A DNA stretch of 64,000 nucleotides from Atrina japonica (taxonomy: Eukaryota; Mollusca; Bivalvia; Pterioida; Pinnidae), in contig BROG01000815.1 of NCBI GenBank assembly GCA_030159075.1, positions 152,501 to 216,500 of the forward strand, given 5' to 3'. Shown here one piece after another: positions 1 to 14,301 of this stretch; the first letter of the stretch is position 1; every line of letters begins with the position of its first letter. Below the pieces are notes generated by a model that was not told where the DNA came from, ran no database searches, and saw only the letters and a program-made list of their open reading frames with translations. The translations under genes were made by a program, and so were the position numbers.

Positions 1-1647
1 TGTGCCTGTAAGCAAACACGAGGATTTGTCAGCAGTGATGGGAAACACATTTGCGTAATGCCTCCAAATTGGCTATCTAACTTGCACCCATTTCTTGTTC
101 CATAAGAAATATAAGCATACCCATCAAATGTAATTCATGTTCAGTGTTTGTGTTTAATGTGTAATATTCAAATATAGGCTTGAAATGTTTGCTCTCCTAA
201 AAATCAAACAATTTTACGGTTTACAATGTTAGCGAAGTAGGCATTAGTCTTTTGGAGTTGAGTTTACATAATTTTGAAAAGTTTTTCTTTTCTTCCCCGG
301 AATAAACGTCCGTGATTAATTGCGAGACCACCTAAATTGACAGACCATTTAAAGAATTTCACAAACTCTTAATTGTAGGGCTAGAAATGTAAGCACTGTG
401 ACGTTTCCTCTGTTCAAAATCGCATGCAATTTAGGCTAATCGAACAGCGCGCTGCTTCTCAATATTTTTCCCTACAAGTATGACTACTTATCTGTTGTTT
501 TATTTAACTCATCAACCCCTGAAAATAATGGATGCTTCTGTAAATCAATCACTTCGACCAGTCCAAATTTATCTTTAAGAGTGAATGAGTTAACAAGATG
601 AGAAAAACGTTGAAGATGAAATGCTATTTAACAAATTTGTCGTTATCTGAACGATGGATCACTGCAATAACAAAGTATCACTTAGAAGTGTATTTTATTT
701 AATGATTCTTCTAAGTGCTTATAACATAAATATCCGTTCATATTCTCACAAAATTCAATACAATATTGAATTTGTACTTCAAAGTAAGTAGCAACTTAAG
801 TATCGCTCTCCATTGCAAGCACTTGTTGTTGTTTACCAATACTTATTCTAACTACCGTTTACAAGCGACACAGTTGTAGCAAGCTTTTGTTGACAAACCT
901 TTAAGTGGATCTCGACACAGACATTCATCTTGTGTATTTAGCACAGATATTTACCTTCATCAATTGAATATTTTATAACATAACCGAAATAAAGTAAAAT
1001 ACAAAGAATCCAACTTTGGCATTTGGAAGTGCCAGAAGTGGCCTCTTAATTAGCACAAATGTTCTGTAATGCGACTCTAGGCAACATGTAATCTTTGCCA
1101 CATTTAAACAGAACGATAAAGGGGTGTTCAATTCCCTTGTCAATCACTCGGTAGGAACCCAACACGGGTTCAACAATAATCGATAATCAAATTCCGGATT
1201 TCACACTTGATGGGGAAATACACCTTACGTAAAACACGTTTTATAAAATGTCGAATTGCAAACTTCAATAGGTAAATTGAAACCTTTTAGCTAATTCCGT
1301 TCGCAAGTTTGAACAATAATCAGTTGCGTGTTAAGGTGTTTTGTCAGCAAGTAATCAATTAAAAGAATGCTTAAATCAAACTTGTACTCTTCAAATAAAA
1401 AGCAGCGCTACACTCGCATTTACAAATTCTGTTTACAAGGTAACCATTGATCTGTAAATTGCAATAGACCGTTAGTTTTATTATCCAGAGAAATCGTTCC
1501 ACAAACAGAAATTCTGTCAATCAAATTGAAATTTCATTTATCGTGTCTTCAATATTTAGTAAAACGCAGTACGGCATTAATTGTTTTCTTAAAATACAAT
1601 GTGAAATATCATCATATCATGAATGTTGTAAAATGTTGTTTCTAATT

Positions 1648-1650
<3 letters not shown>
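1..1650. other. AT-rich DNA, no gene seen
   Basis: Apart from the mini-element at 503-594, I see no exon-like ORF with splice sites, no RNA gene and no recognisable repeat. Confidence 0.5.
503..594. mobile_element. 92-bp palindromic mini-element
   Basis: TTAACTCATCAACCCCTGAA at the left and TTTAAGAGTGAATGAGTTAA at the right are imperfect inverted repeats. Middle: TCTGTAAATCAATCACTTCG then CCAGTCC. Confidence 0.7.
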
Positions 1651-1698
<48 letters not shown>

Positions 1699-1724
1699 GA
1701 CATTATTATTATTATTATTATTGA

Positions 1725-1789
<65 letters not shown>
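1651..1789. repeat. (ATT)n microsatellite
   Basis: ATT triplets for 139 bp, interrupted twice by GAC. The long Ile or Leu ORFs here are artefacts. Confidence 0.95.
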
Positions 1790-1790
<1 letters not shown>

Positions 1791-2851
1791 AACTGTATTA
1801 TTATTGTTGTTTTTGTTGTTGTAAACTTTCATCTGTGTCTTTAATAGCCTTTTTAGTTCGAACAAATTGTCAAAAATATGCTATAAAAACTGGGGATTCT
1901 TAAACACCTCTGTAAGGTTTGTAACTATTTTAGCACCATCACACAACATGTCCAATTCCTTTTTCCTAATTTTGTCTCATTTAAAAAATGGACAAAACTA
2001 TTTTCCACATGGTTATTTTTTTCCAGAACAGAGAAACATATTCATCGAAAAACTGAGAAAAATTGGAGTCATGTATCTTTAGTTTATCCCCTTAAAGATG
2101 TGAATGCTTTAACCAATTCTGACACTATTGATATCAACGTTAAAATGATAAATGAATATAAATGTATAAACTGAAATCTATATTGAAAACAAAACAGCAT
2201 TTAAACAAGAAATTGTGTATCACAGCGCAAACTATAAATTTTAGCTATATAGATTAAATTTTCCATATGATTTCTGACCGAAAGACATTTTTAAACCAAC
2301 ATAAAATTGTGATATTAAAATGTCCTTAAATTACTAGTAAGATGTATGGCGTTTCTGTAATGGGCTTTCAAAAAATCCTTGTGTAACAGTATTTCACATC
2401 TCAAATGTTGCCTTCTGTAAAACGGAAAATATAAATTTGCAATTCCGTGTTAATGATAGTAATGAAAATGGAGCTGATCTGCATACTCGGTGATACATCA
2501 GCCATGAAATCCTTGGAGCGTGCATTTGATACGTTCGTCTTATCGGCGTGACTTAATGGTCCTACAAGAATATTTACCGATTTTCAAAGATATCGTATAG
2601 CAGGAGAGGAAAGTGGAGAGATAAATAAACAAATACGTGTATAAATCACATTGATTAGAATTTTCATTATTTAGATAATTTATGTCACGCTTAGAGAACC
2701 CGCTGTTTGTCATTTGCTAATTAATATAATGTCCTGAACTTGTGATTTCGTAAAAATCAAAAAGCTGGTGTCAATATTCTAGAGAATCTTGAATTAAAAA
2801 TCAAAACTGCATAACAGGATTTCAAAACAAAAAACATTGAGTCATATACAT

Positions 2852-3028
<177 letters not shown>

Positions 3029-5279
3029 AGACCATAAAAACTTTTTTAAAACGAATGTTTATTTAAAATCAATACAAATAATACAAATACATTTTAGTTT
3101 TTCTTTTTCATATTGGTTATCAAGTTAGAATTGTGAAAACTTCAAAGAATTTTAAGAGCATATAATTTCCCCTTTCTCTCTTTTATTCTCGAAGATTAGT
3201 GAAGTCACAGATAATTAATTGGGAACTAACAAATGTATCGATGTAATTTTATCTACGGTTGTAAAATGATTTATTTATACGTACTGTATGATTTAGAAAT
3301 AACAAAAGTATCTCTGTAATTTAATCTATGGCTGTATATTTTACTATTTATATTATCCCTATTAACTCCTACCCACTCCTCGTTTGTTGTGATAGTATCT
3401 GTCGATTTTACCTTATGACAGGTAAATCATATATAACCTGACAATGTTATAAAACTGATGGCATTGGTTTTATTGTGATAATGGTTCAGTTTTATGACAA
3501 TAAATAACGCTAATCTCTGTCGCTGCTTTCCGAAACGTTTCTATGACAAAGTCTGTTCCTTCAATAACTAATTAATTGCAATAAAGTTCAAATCGGCGAA
3601 GTCATAAATGATAAGAATTTAATCGGTGATTTACAACGCCACGTGCTGAATATTAGACGTCAATATATCACCACGATTTAGTCCATAGAAATTGGATGCT
3701 TTCTTCAATAAGTTGCTTTTCACATCATATATTCGATATGAGATTATGGTAGTTCACAAATTAGTGGCTCTATTGATTTAGGGCTCCGAAAGAGCTTTGC
3801 TTGAAAGTTATTTCCGCAAGACGCTTAAACCGTGCTTCAAGCCCATATCAATCAATTAACGTTTGTAATTTCCAAATGGATTATTAAAGAATGACGGGAA
3901 ATAGTTCCTACTTCTATTGCCTTGATTTGTTTATACGACCCTTCATACAAACAAATTAGAAACACTTCTGTACTGGAGAGCCTTGAATAAACCTTCTCCA
4001 TTTAAATCAGCATTAGTTAATACAGCATAATGGAAATAAACACTTTTGCACGTAACAGTTAAAAAAACCTGGAGAATTTGTATCATCCAAGTTAATTGTA
4101 ACGTTCTCTTTCATGTATGATAATGTTTATACTACGAATGACATACGGGTATTGACAGTCTTTATTCAAATTAACAAATAATTTACTAGGTATATGCCAC
4201 AAACTGTCAATCTCTCTAAACATAGCAGGTATAAGTATTCATCAAATATCCAAATATTTTATTTAAAGATGTGTGGATATATTCAAGACTTGAGTTAGGG
4301 TAGGGCTGATAAACTGGTACAAAAAAATGTTTTAAGGCAATTAAATTCAGTCTTGCGACTTGGACTTACAATTCTTCTATATAAACGGGTTCCTTGTCTC
4401 TGGACGACTGTCTCTGTCGAAGAATGTTGTAGATAAGAGATCAAATGCAGATTATATAACTGCGAATTCATATGACTGTAAAGGTACTGAAAATTGCTAA
4501 AATACAAAATATCATTTTACAAATCATAAGTGATAAGTGCCACGTGTGAAGTATTTATGACTATTCACAAATCCTTTGATCACTAGTCAAACACAGACCA
4601 GTAGCTCTTTTAACAAAAACTCTTACGACCACTCTTACGATTTTATCATACGATTATAGTAATATTTTCAATTGCAATAGTCGTAATCAATTTCACAAAA
4701 GCACTCGTAAGATTTCGTTTTGCACTTACGACAATCACTGAAAATACTCTTATTATTTAATTTTACGATAAAAACTTTAGGAACTCTTATATGTGGAGAT
4801 AACAAAGACACACCTAGCAACAACAGTGTATCGCTGCACATGCGCAGTGTCGTTTTCCGGCGTGTACAAATTGTCTACATTTAGTAATAAGTAATTATTA
4901 TATTAAATATGGATAAAGCGATTGTAAACCTTAAGTTAGATATCATTCTAAATTACTACTATGTAGTCACGTTAGTTTTGCGACTTTTTCATTATACCAC
5001 AGTGTTCTTTTTTTCAAAGCAATTTAATTAATTAATTTGACTAATCACACTACACTGCATTTAGAGATACATATGGAAACTGCTGTCATTTGAGGCTTAC
5101 CTCCTCACTTGACCGGCCTCACCATCTTGGGTTCCTAGTCAATTCAAGATACAAAAAGGGTGTATAATTCCAAATAAACGCGGATTTCTGGAAATTCAGG
5201 ACGTATGAACAGATGAAAAAGTAAGCTCCTCTGACAGCACATCACATAGGCTTTGAGCAATTTTGTTGTTGTTATTGAT

Positions 5280-5375
5280 GTGGGGTTTTTTGTTTTTCTT
5301 TTTTTTTTTGTTTTTTTTTTTTGGTCATAGTGATTGATTTTGTTATTGCTTTTGTTTTGTTTTTTGTTTTTGTTG
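5280..5375. repeat. T-rich / TTTTG low-complexity stretch
   Basis: Runs of T broken by single G. It produces spurious Lys-rich and Phe-rich ORFs. Confidence 0.8.
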
Positions 5376-6471
5376 ATTTGACTGCTGTTTTACGCCACAT
5401 TTTTTCAGTTTCATGATTGTGGCCAGTATTTTTATTAATTCGTAGGCAAGAATCCGGATACAGTGTTCCTGGTATAGACCAACGGTGTTCTGAGAGTAAT
5501 CTGGCAAACGTTCTCATAAAATCCAGCTGGAATGAAAGAAGGCCTTTAAAATCTATATCTCTGTATACATTGTATTTCATTAAGACTGTTTATATGTTTT
5601 TGAAAACTATATCCTTTGGACTCGAAAGCTATGTTAAGAGTATTTCATTAATTTTTTTCTGTTATTTACGATCAAGCGTTGAGACGAGTAAACGAATCGA
5701 CTATAACGACATTTTTTTATTTGTTAATGCATTTCTCGCCTTTAATACGTATCTATAATACATATGCATATTTAAAGCGACCTATAGCGTATTACATAGA
5801 TAAGGTTAATTCTATCATTTTAAAATATGCTAAAGTACTGTAGAAAGGATAAGAAAAAAAGAAAATTTACGTTTGAAACATAACAACTGAAATCTATAGT
5901 CTCCAAGAATAGTGGTAAAATGCTGATTTCCATGGTCCCTTACTAAGAAAAACCGAGTACAGGTAAGTAATATTCTTAACATATCTCTTTGATAATCAAG
6001 AAGAGAGCATTATCTTAATACACAGAATGATTCTGTTGTGTTTGTACTCAGTTTCTTCAAAGTGTCGCCGGATACGTTTTTGTCGTAAATTAAGAAAAAC
6101 GTGCCGATAGAAATCCAGAATACATCGCTGGAGAAACAGGTAAGCGATATATCAGTGTGTAATACTCCTTTAATTTTGATGCCTTCAACAACTGACACCG
6201 TTCAGTAAGTTACAACTTAAATTACATTATGGAGACGTAAGTTCTTTGTTTGATATCACGAGCAGCTAACACTCCGATAAATAACATGACGGGAAAATTT
6301 ACATATCATAAAAAACGAATCGCTCCTGTGTACATGCAGTCACAATGATTATAATTGATAACTAATTTAGTGCTATAGACGGTTGTTTAGCCTTTGAGAT
6401 AAAGATGTACACGGGTTTTACTATTCTTGCTTTCATGGTCATGATAAGGGTCAAAGTTACCACATTTTTAA

Positions 6472-6812
6472 AGGGGCATTAGCTGTGCTTACAAAAAAAA
6501 TATTTTCATTTTTTCTACTTTTACTACTTGTACTTGATGTACAATAACAAATAAGAGCTATACACTGGCATAAACAATATCATATTCTTATATATTTTTG
6601 AATATATGGTAAGGTCCAGTGTGATATATTATACATAAATATTATGGTTGAGTTACTCAATTGCAATTAAAAAAGGACCAAACCTGGGTTTCTCAAGCGA
6701 TTTTCACAAAATATATAGGAATTTAAGAATCCATATGCCTGTGTATATCTCTTTTTTATTGTATATCAATCTTACTGGTAGAGAAAGTGAAAAACACACA
6801 GCTAATGCCCCT
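6472..6812. mobile_element. TTAA-flanked MITE, copy 1
   Basis: A 341-bp element with terminal inverted repeats AGGGGCATTAGCTGTG and CACAGCTAATGCCCCT, flanked on both sides by TTAA (6468-6471, 6813-6816). There is no coding capacity. TTAA duplication suggests the piggyBac superfamily, although piggyBac ends usually begin CCC, so this is tentative. Confidence 0.8.
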
Positions 6813-7104
6813 TTAAAGAAAAATATTAAAATATTTTATCGCACTTAGTCGAACTGAAGAGTTAAAAATTTTCAAATGATGATAATAACAACAATAACAA
6901 GACGACCAAGAAAATGAGGATGGTTGTAGATAACACCTATACAATAATATCATTATAATTTGTCGATTTATCTATCTTTCATAATGTTATACAAAGAAAT
7001 CATAGTTGCATATTTAAAACAATATAGCAATTTTCTTCTTTTTCTTCGTTCATTTTTCTCTTTTTCTTGTGACTGTTCTTCTTAGGTTATTAAAGATAAT
7101 AAAA

Positions 7105-7760
7105 CAGAACATATCATATAAACGGAAATCTCATATAATACAGAAAACATGTTCATCATATAAAACAAAATATATCATGCAAAACAATATATCATATAAA
7201 ACACAATACATAAAAAACAGAATATATCATATACAACGGTATCGATCGAATATTGCATATACAACGGTATATATGGCATATGCAACGGTAAATATCATAT
7301 AAAACATGACAAATATTAAGCGAAATATATTATGTAAAATGGAATTTGTTATATAAAACAGAATACAAAATATAAAACGGAATATATCATATAAAACATA
7401 ACATATAAAACGGATTATATCATATAAAATATAACATATGTGAAACGGGATACATTAATAAACCCAATGCATCATATAAAACGCAATGTAGCACACAAAC
7501 GGAATATATCACATAAAACGAAATATATCATATAAAACGGAATAAACGGAATATATCATATAAAACGGAATATATCATATAAAACAGAATACAAAATATA
7601 AAACGGAATATATCATATAAAACATAACATGTAAATGGAATGTATGATATAAAACGCGTTATATCATATACAACGATATATCCTATACAAAACGAAATAT
7701 ATCATATGAAACGGAATATATCATGCAAAACGGAATATATCATAAAAAAGAATATACTAT
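7105..7760. repeat. Degenerate 19-bp satellite
   Basis: About 30 imperfect units built on AAAACGGAATATATCATAT. Variants lack the CGG or have CAACGGTAT. The array decays at both edges. Strongly AT-rich. Confidence 0.85.
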
Positions 7761-10700
7761 ATAATACGGCATTATTTAAATACTATTTCAAGAGTTTGTA
7801 TTTGTTGATATAGGTTTTAGACGCTAATTAATGTTTTAATCTATTAAAGACTTCGTGTTATTAATTTCACATATTTGTACTTAAATGTGATGTTGCTGAA
7901 AAAAAATGCTGAAACAAAAGGTTTCAGTTAAAATTGTCAACAAGAAAATACATTACTTAGGTCATGTTGGAAATGTTGTCATGTTATAAATTTTGTACTT
8001 ACACCCACCTAGTAAATTCTAAATTTACAACATGACACCAGGATGGATGGTATTCATATTTTGTCTCAGAATTAAAAACACCAAAAGCCCAAAGTAACTG
8101 ATTTTTGTTTGTTTGTTTTTCTTTTTATTGTTATTAAAAGCGTTTTCATTTCGTCACCATTATCATCATCATCATCACCATCATCATCGTCATCATCATC
8201 ATCATCATTATTTTCATCTTCGTCGTCATCATCATCAGCATCATCAGCATCATCATTTTATCATAATCATCACTTATGTTGTTATTATTTGGGGAAGTTG
8301 TTGTCTTCATTTCTATTCTATGAATTTTCATTTGATTAATCCGTTTTGTTTTGTTTTTATTTGTTATTTAAAGCTAATTTTTGTTTGTCTGAAGCGTGAC
8401 TAAAAGGGACCGTCAAAGGGCGTCACAATAATTACAAATTACCACTCAAAACTACGAAATCGATCACATAAATAGAAGCGTTGCTAATATAACATACTAC
8501 ATATATTTAGTACCAACAATGAGTTTGATTGATCTACAAAAGAGCAAAGGCTTACTCATATGACGTACAACATATAGATACTGACAGTCAATCACGGCGC
8601 GTAGGAATACCATATGTCCAAAACACAAAAGTGATAAGACGGTCCTGATTTAGGCTGTTTGGAGGCAGATGAGGCGTTTAACAAATCAGCACATGCCTGA
8701 TTCACTACGTCTTTGAATACGTCAAGTACCATTTTAGCATAAAAAGCCCGACATCTCAATTAAAACAGAATCAATCATTATGTATCACATCAAGTGTCAC
8801 GGCGTTATTAAAACTTTATGTTCGTAAATCATTTTATTGCTATGGTGAATTACAGAACTACTTTCAAATTCAATTGACCGGAAAAATTATAAAACGTGCC
8901 AAAATTAAAAGGCGTTGAAATTTATAGATTTTTGTCAAACAAAGACCATGAAAGAAGATGAGTTTTTCTACTAAAGACAAAATACAGCAATCCGTTCGGA
9001 AAAACACAAAGAGAGAATTAGCACTTCAATTATCCATATATCATAGTGTAAGGGTATGCAAATTAGGTTATTTTTGTTAACCGCTTAGCAAAGTAAATGG
9101 ACAATAAAGAATCTGAATCAAGACAAGCCATTAATTCATGAACGTTATTTGTTCCCTGTTAAGTTGAAGTTACATCAAAAGATTTCAAGAAATTGCTAAA
9201 TGGAACAATGTGTTTCAGTGTCGTTATGTCGCGAGAGCGAGCAGACGATAAGTCCTATAACATTATAGTGTACTCTTGTGATAGAGTTAATGATGAAATT
9301 GGAAAAGTTTGACGGATATTGTAACTATGAACTTTATTAGATGGTACCTGATTTTGTTTGACGGTCCAAGTATTGAATACTTTAATTTTTTTCTCCGCTT
9401 ACATATCACCTTTTTTATCTTCAATGTTAAGGGCGAATTCAGAATAAAAGCTAGAAATTTACAAATTTCTTATTCGTAAATCTTTTTACAAACATCTTTA
9501 GGACGCGCATGAAACAATACGTGTTCATGCAATAGTGAGAAAAGAGAGGAGCGAAATATTGCTAAAACTTATCAATATTTATTGACTTATATTTTGTTCT
9601 TTAAAACTGTTAAAAACTAGTTAAGAACATATTCAAAATGAGAAAAAATATTATGGAAAAGATTATTGAAGAAAAACAAACAATTATTTAATAAAAAAAT
9701 ATTAATCTCTTTTTAGGTGATTAATTCATTTAAAGCCTTCCCAGAAAACATTAGGACGTAATTTCGATTTTTTTCTTTTAGTTCGTCTCAATAAAGTACT
9801 AAATTTTATTTTTTTTTTTTACAAAAAAAATCTAATTGGAATAGCAGTTTTAGTTACCATTGAAAAGTGAAAATATCTTAAATACAGTACAATCAATGTA
9901 TTAGAGATCAAATCCTTTCGCATGACTCATTCTCAATGTCCATTGAATACTTACACTAAATGACTTTCAAATATTTGAATCAATGTTCAAAACTCCGGAA
10001 TACATTATTATCGGAATTAAAACATTCAGTAATCTACCTTTATTCAATCAACTTCAATGCTAGCAAAGATGCGGCAAAATCTAGCATTGAGTGATTAGTT
10101 TACCGACAATTTACCGACAAGGAGAACAGATAGTCTTATTTATCTGTTTTGTGTAAAGTAGAAAACTACTCGTGATATAATCTCAAACCCACACAAATCT
10201 ATTTCAATAAACACCACATATAATTTGAAGTTCTCTTACTCTTGAATAATGACAGTGATTTTCGCTCGCCATGTTATACATGATCAGACGGTAATAAGAG
10301 GAGATGGATGAACGGCAAGACGAGGTCGGTATTGAATACTTAATCTGAAATCTCGCCTGACAAGATAATTCACGTTATAATGTCTCATTAGGCTGGTGAG
10401 GATTAATTCTGATCAGGATAAGCGATAAATCTCGCGCAAATTAAACTAAGTGCAATACATGTTGAAATGTATAATCCCCTCTTCATGCTATGGGGCTTTT
10501 AGGGTTGTCCACTCCAATACGAGAGGACTTGTAAGAACATGCTTAAAGTCAAATGTATAAATACAAAGTGTTGAAATGAAGTGGTTCTCCTCACACAAGA
10601 CAGACCAATTGAAATCAAAGTATCCAAGAAAAGATAGGCTCTGATGTCACTTCAATGGAGTGTTAGTTGTTGGAACAATCACGGTTGATCTGTATGGTTT

Positions 10701-10860
10701 TGTGACTGAGGTCGGATACAGCGAGAGATGATTTTAAAAGTGCTGATTCAACAGAATTATACAGGTGTTAAAATACAGGTAGAGGTGGTAAGAGTTAACC
10801 AGCTTATGAGTAACAATCATCAGACTAGGATTTCTAAAACTGCAAGGATTTACTAGCCGG
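7761..10860. other. AT-rich DNA, no gene seen
   Basis: Only the triplet tract at 8158-8265 stands out. No open frame longer than that tract, and no repeat relation to the rest of the window was noticed. Confidence 0.45.
8158..8265. repeat. (ATC)n triplet tract
   Basis: ATC/CAT triplets interspersed with GTC and TTC. It gives His-rich and Ser-rich ORFs that are not genes. Confidence 0.9.
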
Positions 10861-10962
10861 GAGCAGATCTTCAAGATATTTTCTGTTGATACATTGTAAC
10901 TGGATTTTCTCTTCCAACACTAAAATCTGGCCACCAGCATATAACTGGGAAAATTTTGCATG
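10861..10962 (+). mobile_element. SINE-B 3' fragment
   Basis: GATACATTGTAACTGGATTT, TCTTCCAACACTAAAATCTG and GGCCACCAGCATATAACTG match the 3' half of the tRNA-derived SINE at 58108-58327. The tRNA head is absent. Confidence 0.5.
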
Positions 10963-11419
10963 AGATGCAAACAAGAAACAAGAAACTGTTGAAACAAGAA
11001 AAACAACAGAATGGGAAATTCAAATTACTAAATTATTAACATATGGACGCATCAAACTGTGCTTGATTTCAGAAAAGCTACCAGTAACTAAATCTGGACT
11101 TAAAGACTGAATAATCAAACACATCAAGATCCGACAGGAAGCGCAAACGCACAAAATTTCCGATTATATATTCAATACATTGTACTCTTAATATTTTAGA
11201 CGTCTACAAGACCATGACCTCTAAAACTATTATGACGATCCTAATTAAAACAGTAAGTCCTTTTTTAGTCCAGACTTGTTCCATGTCTAAAGGATCATGT
11301 GAATGACGCATAATAATCGGAAAGACGGTTAAAAAACGTTGTTAGTACTTCTATACTAATTCTGTCGACACAGTCTGAGGCAAAATGTCATGTTGCTTTG
11401 AACTAGGTGAAAATTTATA

Positions 11420-11420
<1 letters not shown>

Positions 11421-11459
<39 letters not shown>
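11421..11459. repeat. (ATT)n microsatellite
   Basis: Thirteen ATT triplets, 40 bp upstream of the PLE-tail copy. Confidence 0.9.
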
Positions 11460-11500
11460 TCAATACATATATGTTTACAAGACAAGCACAGTATTACATA

Positions 11501-11720
11501 TTGTTGAGACGTCTGTACCAAATGTGACGAGGATACACTCCTCACTTGTTTCGTTGGACTTGACTGTGGACTCACGGCGGGTGTGACCGGTCGACAGGGG
11601 ATGCTTACTCCTCAATGGCACCTGGTCCCACCTCTTGGTTTCCAGAGGTCCGTGTCCATTTTACCGGATTTGTATCTGTGTCCTGGACATTCTATTGATT
11701 TATACTTTGGTATCTGAAAT
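11501..11720 (+). mobile_element. Putative PLE 3' tail, plus-strand copy
   Basis: Same repeat as at 16266-16508 (GACTCACGGCGGGTGTGACC, TCGACAGGGGATGCTTACTC). It ends in TTTGGTATCTGAAATTTTATATATA. It faces an opposite copy 210 bp downstream. Confidence 0.7.
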
Positions 11721-11930
11721 TTTATATATATATATATATAATGTAAACATCACAATACACTAGACTGGACAGTACACAACTGTTACTCACTCTTCTATCC
11801 ATTCTCGTTCATGTATATTTCAATTGTTTGTATAATAGATGTTTAAATACAGTGAATTTGTGTTATGATTTCCAGTGATTACACGTTTAGGTACATTGTT
11901 TTACATTATAGGTCAGCTGTGAATACAAAA

Positions 11931-12106
11931 CATCTCAGACACCAAAGTATAAATATTTAACATGTCCAGGATATAGACAGAAATTTGGCAAAAATGGACA
12001 AACACGGACCTCTGGAAACCAAGAGGTGGGACCAGGTGCCACGGAGGAGCAAACATCCCCTGTCCACAGTCAAGTCCAAATGAAATATGTGAGGAATTGT
12101 TTCAGA
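11931..12106 (-). mobile_element. Putative PLE 3' tail, minus-strand copy
   Basis: Reverse complement of the same repeat: ATCTCAGACACCAAAGTATA, GACCTCTGGAAACCAAGAGG, AGCAAACATCCCCTGTC. With 11501-11720 it forms a tail-to-tail inverted pair. The GACGAGGATTCAC head is missing or diverged. Confidence 0.7.
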
Positions 12107-12109
12107 TGT

Positions 12110-13899
12110 ACAAAAGCTTATTGAACTCCTCTACACCCCCATTACCAAAATACATGTACTTTCCACTCTCATAATAATTCAGTATATCTTTTTAGACAAG
12201 TTAAAGTTATATTAGCACGTTGCTAAGATTTAGAATAAATAAAATATTTTAAATAAGATGATAATTAAATTCAATGCAGTCAAGTTGTTTTTGATGAATT
12301 CCAAACAGTCTATGTGACGGTAACATGTGAATATTAATATTAGTATTTTCTGTTATACAATTATTTAATTCTATCCACATATCTCCTACAGGTTTACAAA
12401 CAACAAGTAAGTGGGTAAATGACTCAGTTTTACAAATATTAGATAATGGCGAGTCCTTAATTTTAATGATATGTAACAGTTTATTTGTAGCAAATATTCT
12501 ATGAATTATTCTGACTTGGTGATTTTAAAGGAGTTTAAGTAGGTTTGTTTCCAAGAGTTAGTGTCTGGGTTTACTATGTTTACACCAGGTACATTTTCAA
12601 AATTTAATTCACATTTTGGTTTTTTATATGTAAAATGGATTAAAAATTCATTACAGCATCCTTGCAGCATTTTTTCAGAAGCCAAAATAATTGATAAAAC
12701 TGGAGGTATGGAAGATAATTACATTTATTTGACCTATCATTTGAGATTTACCAAACTTTTAATAAAGATTAACCAAGCCTAAATAGGTTGTGAAAGGTAG
12801 ATGCACAGTAATTGCATAGATCTTGATGTGAAAGTATTTTACCATTTTTATATGGTTTTGTACCAGATGAAACCACTTTTTATAGAGGTTATTAATTAAA
12901 TAAATATATTAAGAAGGGGGTTATACCAAAGAGGGAAACATAAAATTTCAACTAAAGTCGTGGGAGTTACTTTTGTTTGTAATTCAATTAAGAATTTCTA
13001 AACCTCTTTCCAGAAAGAATTCATAGTTTTTAGTGAAGTCTGTACCAAAATGAAAGAAGAGTAATTATCACTATTAACTGTTGTATTAAATATATGTGTC
13101 CAAATGCAATCTGAATAAAGAAATCTGCGAATCCAAGTATTTTAAGAGATATAATGATGTTTTCTACCACTTCTGTAGTCTTCACTAATGGAACTTCTAT
13201 AATTTATTGTTATTCCAAATAAAGTTGTAAACATTTGTTGAAAGTGATTGATATTTTTGTGTCAAGGTTTTGGTAATAACCTAAAAAATGTGCTAATTTT
13301 GGTAAAAGAATAGATTTAACGACTGTGATTTTACCAAGTGTAGTAAGATTTCTTTTACACCACGTTTTTATGATTTTAATTTTCATGATTAAGTTTTTCA
13401 ATATTTTCTAGTTTGGCAGTGAAATTTAAGCTAGTACATTAAAAGGTTCATTTGTCCATATTTAAATTAGTGTTACCACACAGATTATCAATGGGATTAT
13501 ATTTAGAGCAAATCCAGATGGTCTTTATTTAAGTAATGTTTGGTTTCAAGCCAGAATATTTAGAGAATTGGTAAAGTAGATCCAATGCACGTTTTAGAGA
13601 TTTTTCAGTACCATCAAGTAATAGTGCTATATCAATAGCATACTGTTAAATACAAACATTGTACGGTCCAGTATTTATACCTTTAATCTGTCGATTTTGG
13701 CGGATAAGGATCCCCATTAACTTTACACATAGCGAATAAATATACTGTGATACGGGGTCACCCTGACGGCATCCGCACCCTTTTTAAAAGAATTTGGAGA
13801 AAAAAATATTCTGCAAAACACGAAGTAATACTTCAGTATATAGGACATCTATCCATTTTATAAGGTTTAGATCAAATATGAAGAAACTTTGTACATAAA
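12110..13899 (-). pseudogene. Decayed non-LTR (LINE) retrotransposon, RT domain
   Basis: On the minus strand, reading from 13899 downward, separate frames give FLIDFEKPFDSSVGS (motif A), then LIKWIDVLYTEVLLRVLQN, GCGCRQGDPVSQYIYSLC (motif B, the invariant QGDP), a corrupted catalytic block (AIDIALLLDGTEKSL, where a YADD-type motif is expected) and LDLLYQFSKYSGLKPN. Next, at 13210-13401, come KTWCKRNLTTLGKITVVKS and LLPKLAHFLGYYQ (thumb). Near 12290-12530 comes a C-terminal tail with RIIHRIFATNKLLH, KIKDSPLSNICK and ESFTHLLVVCKPVGDMW, which resembles the zinc-knuckle-like tail of L1/jockey-type elements. Many stops and frameshifts show it is inactive. The part upstream of motif A has been invaded by minisatellite blocks. 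Confidence 0.8.
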
Positions 13900-14301
13900 C
13901 TTCCAACAGACGAATCAAAGGGTTTTTCAAAGTCTATTAGGAAGAGCATTCCAGGAATATTCTTTTAGGAAGAGCATTCCAGGAATATTCTATCAGGATG
14001 AGCAATCCAGGAATATTCTATTAGGAAGAGCATTCCAGGAATATTCTATTAGGAGGAGCAATCCAGGAATATTCTATTAGGAGGAGCAATCCAGGAATAT
14101 TCTTTTAGGAAGAGCATTCCAGGATATTCTATTTAGGAAGATCATTCTAGGAATATTCTATTTGGAGGAGCATTCCAGGAACATTCTTTTCTTTGGATTT
14201 GGCTAAAAAATTCTATTGTACTAGATTTTTAATACATAAGACTTAAGAGCAGTGATTTCTCATTACGTTTTGTATTTTTTTTCAACTTTTCAACTTTTCA
14301 A
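13900..14301. repeat. Minisatellite block 1 (28-bp units) with LINE flanks
   Basis: Starts with CTTCCAACAGACGAATCAAA, which is minus-strand LINE motif A sequence. It then has about nine 28-bp units of the form GAAGAGCATTCCAGGAATAT plus TCTATTAG, followed by TTCTTTGGATTTGGC and an AT-rich spacer. The whole block is repeated at 14302 and 14732. Confidence 0.9.

Noticed and set aside
1543..1865. ORFs rich in Ile or Leu
   Set aside because: They are translations of the (ATT)n microsatellite.
5417..5758. 113-codon ORF
   Set aside because: No domain, no splice-site context and a composition typical of random AT-rich DNA.
8109..8403. His-rich and Ser-rich ORFs
   Set aside because: They are artefacts of the ATC triplet tract.
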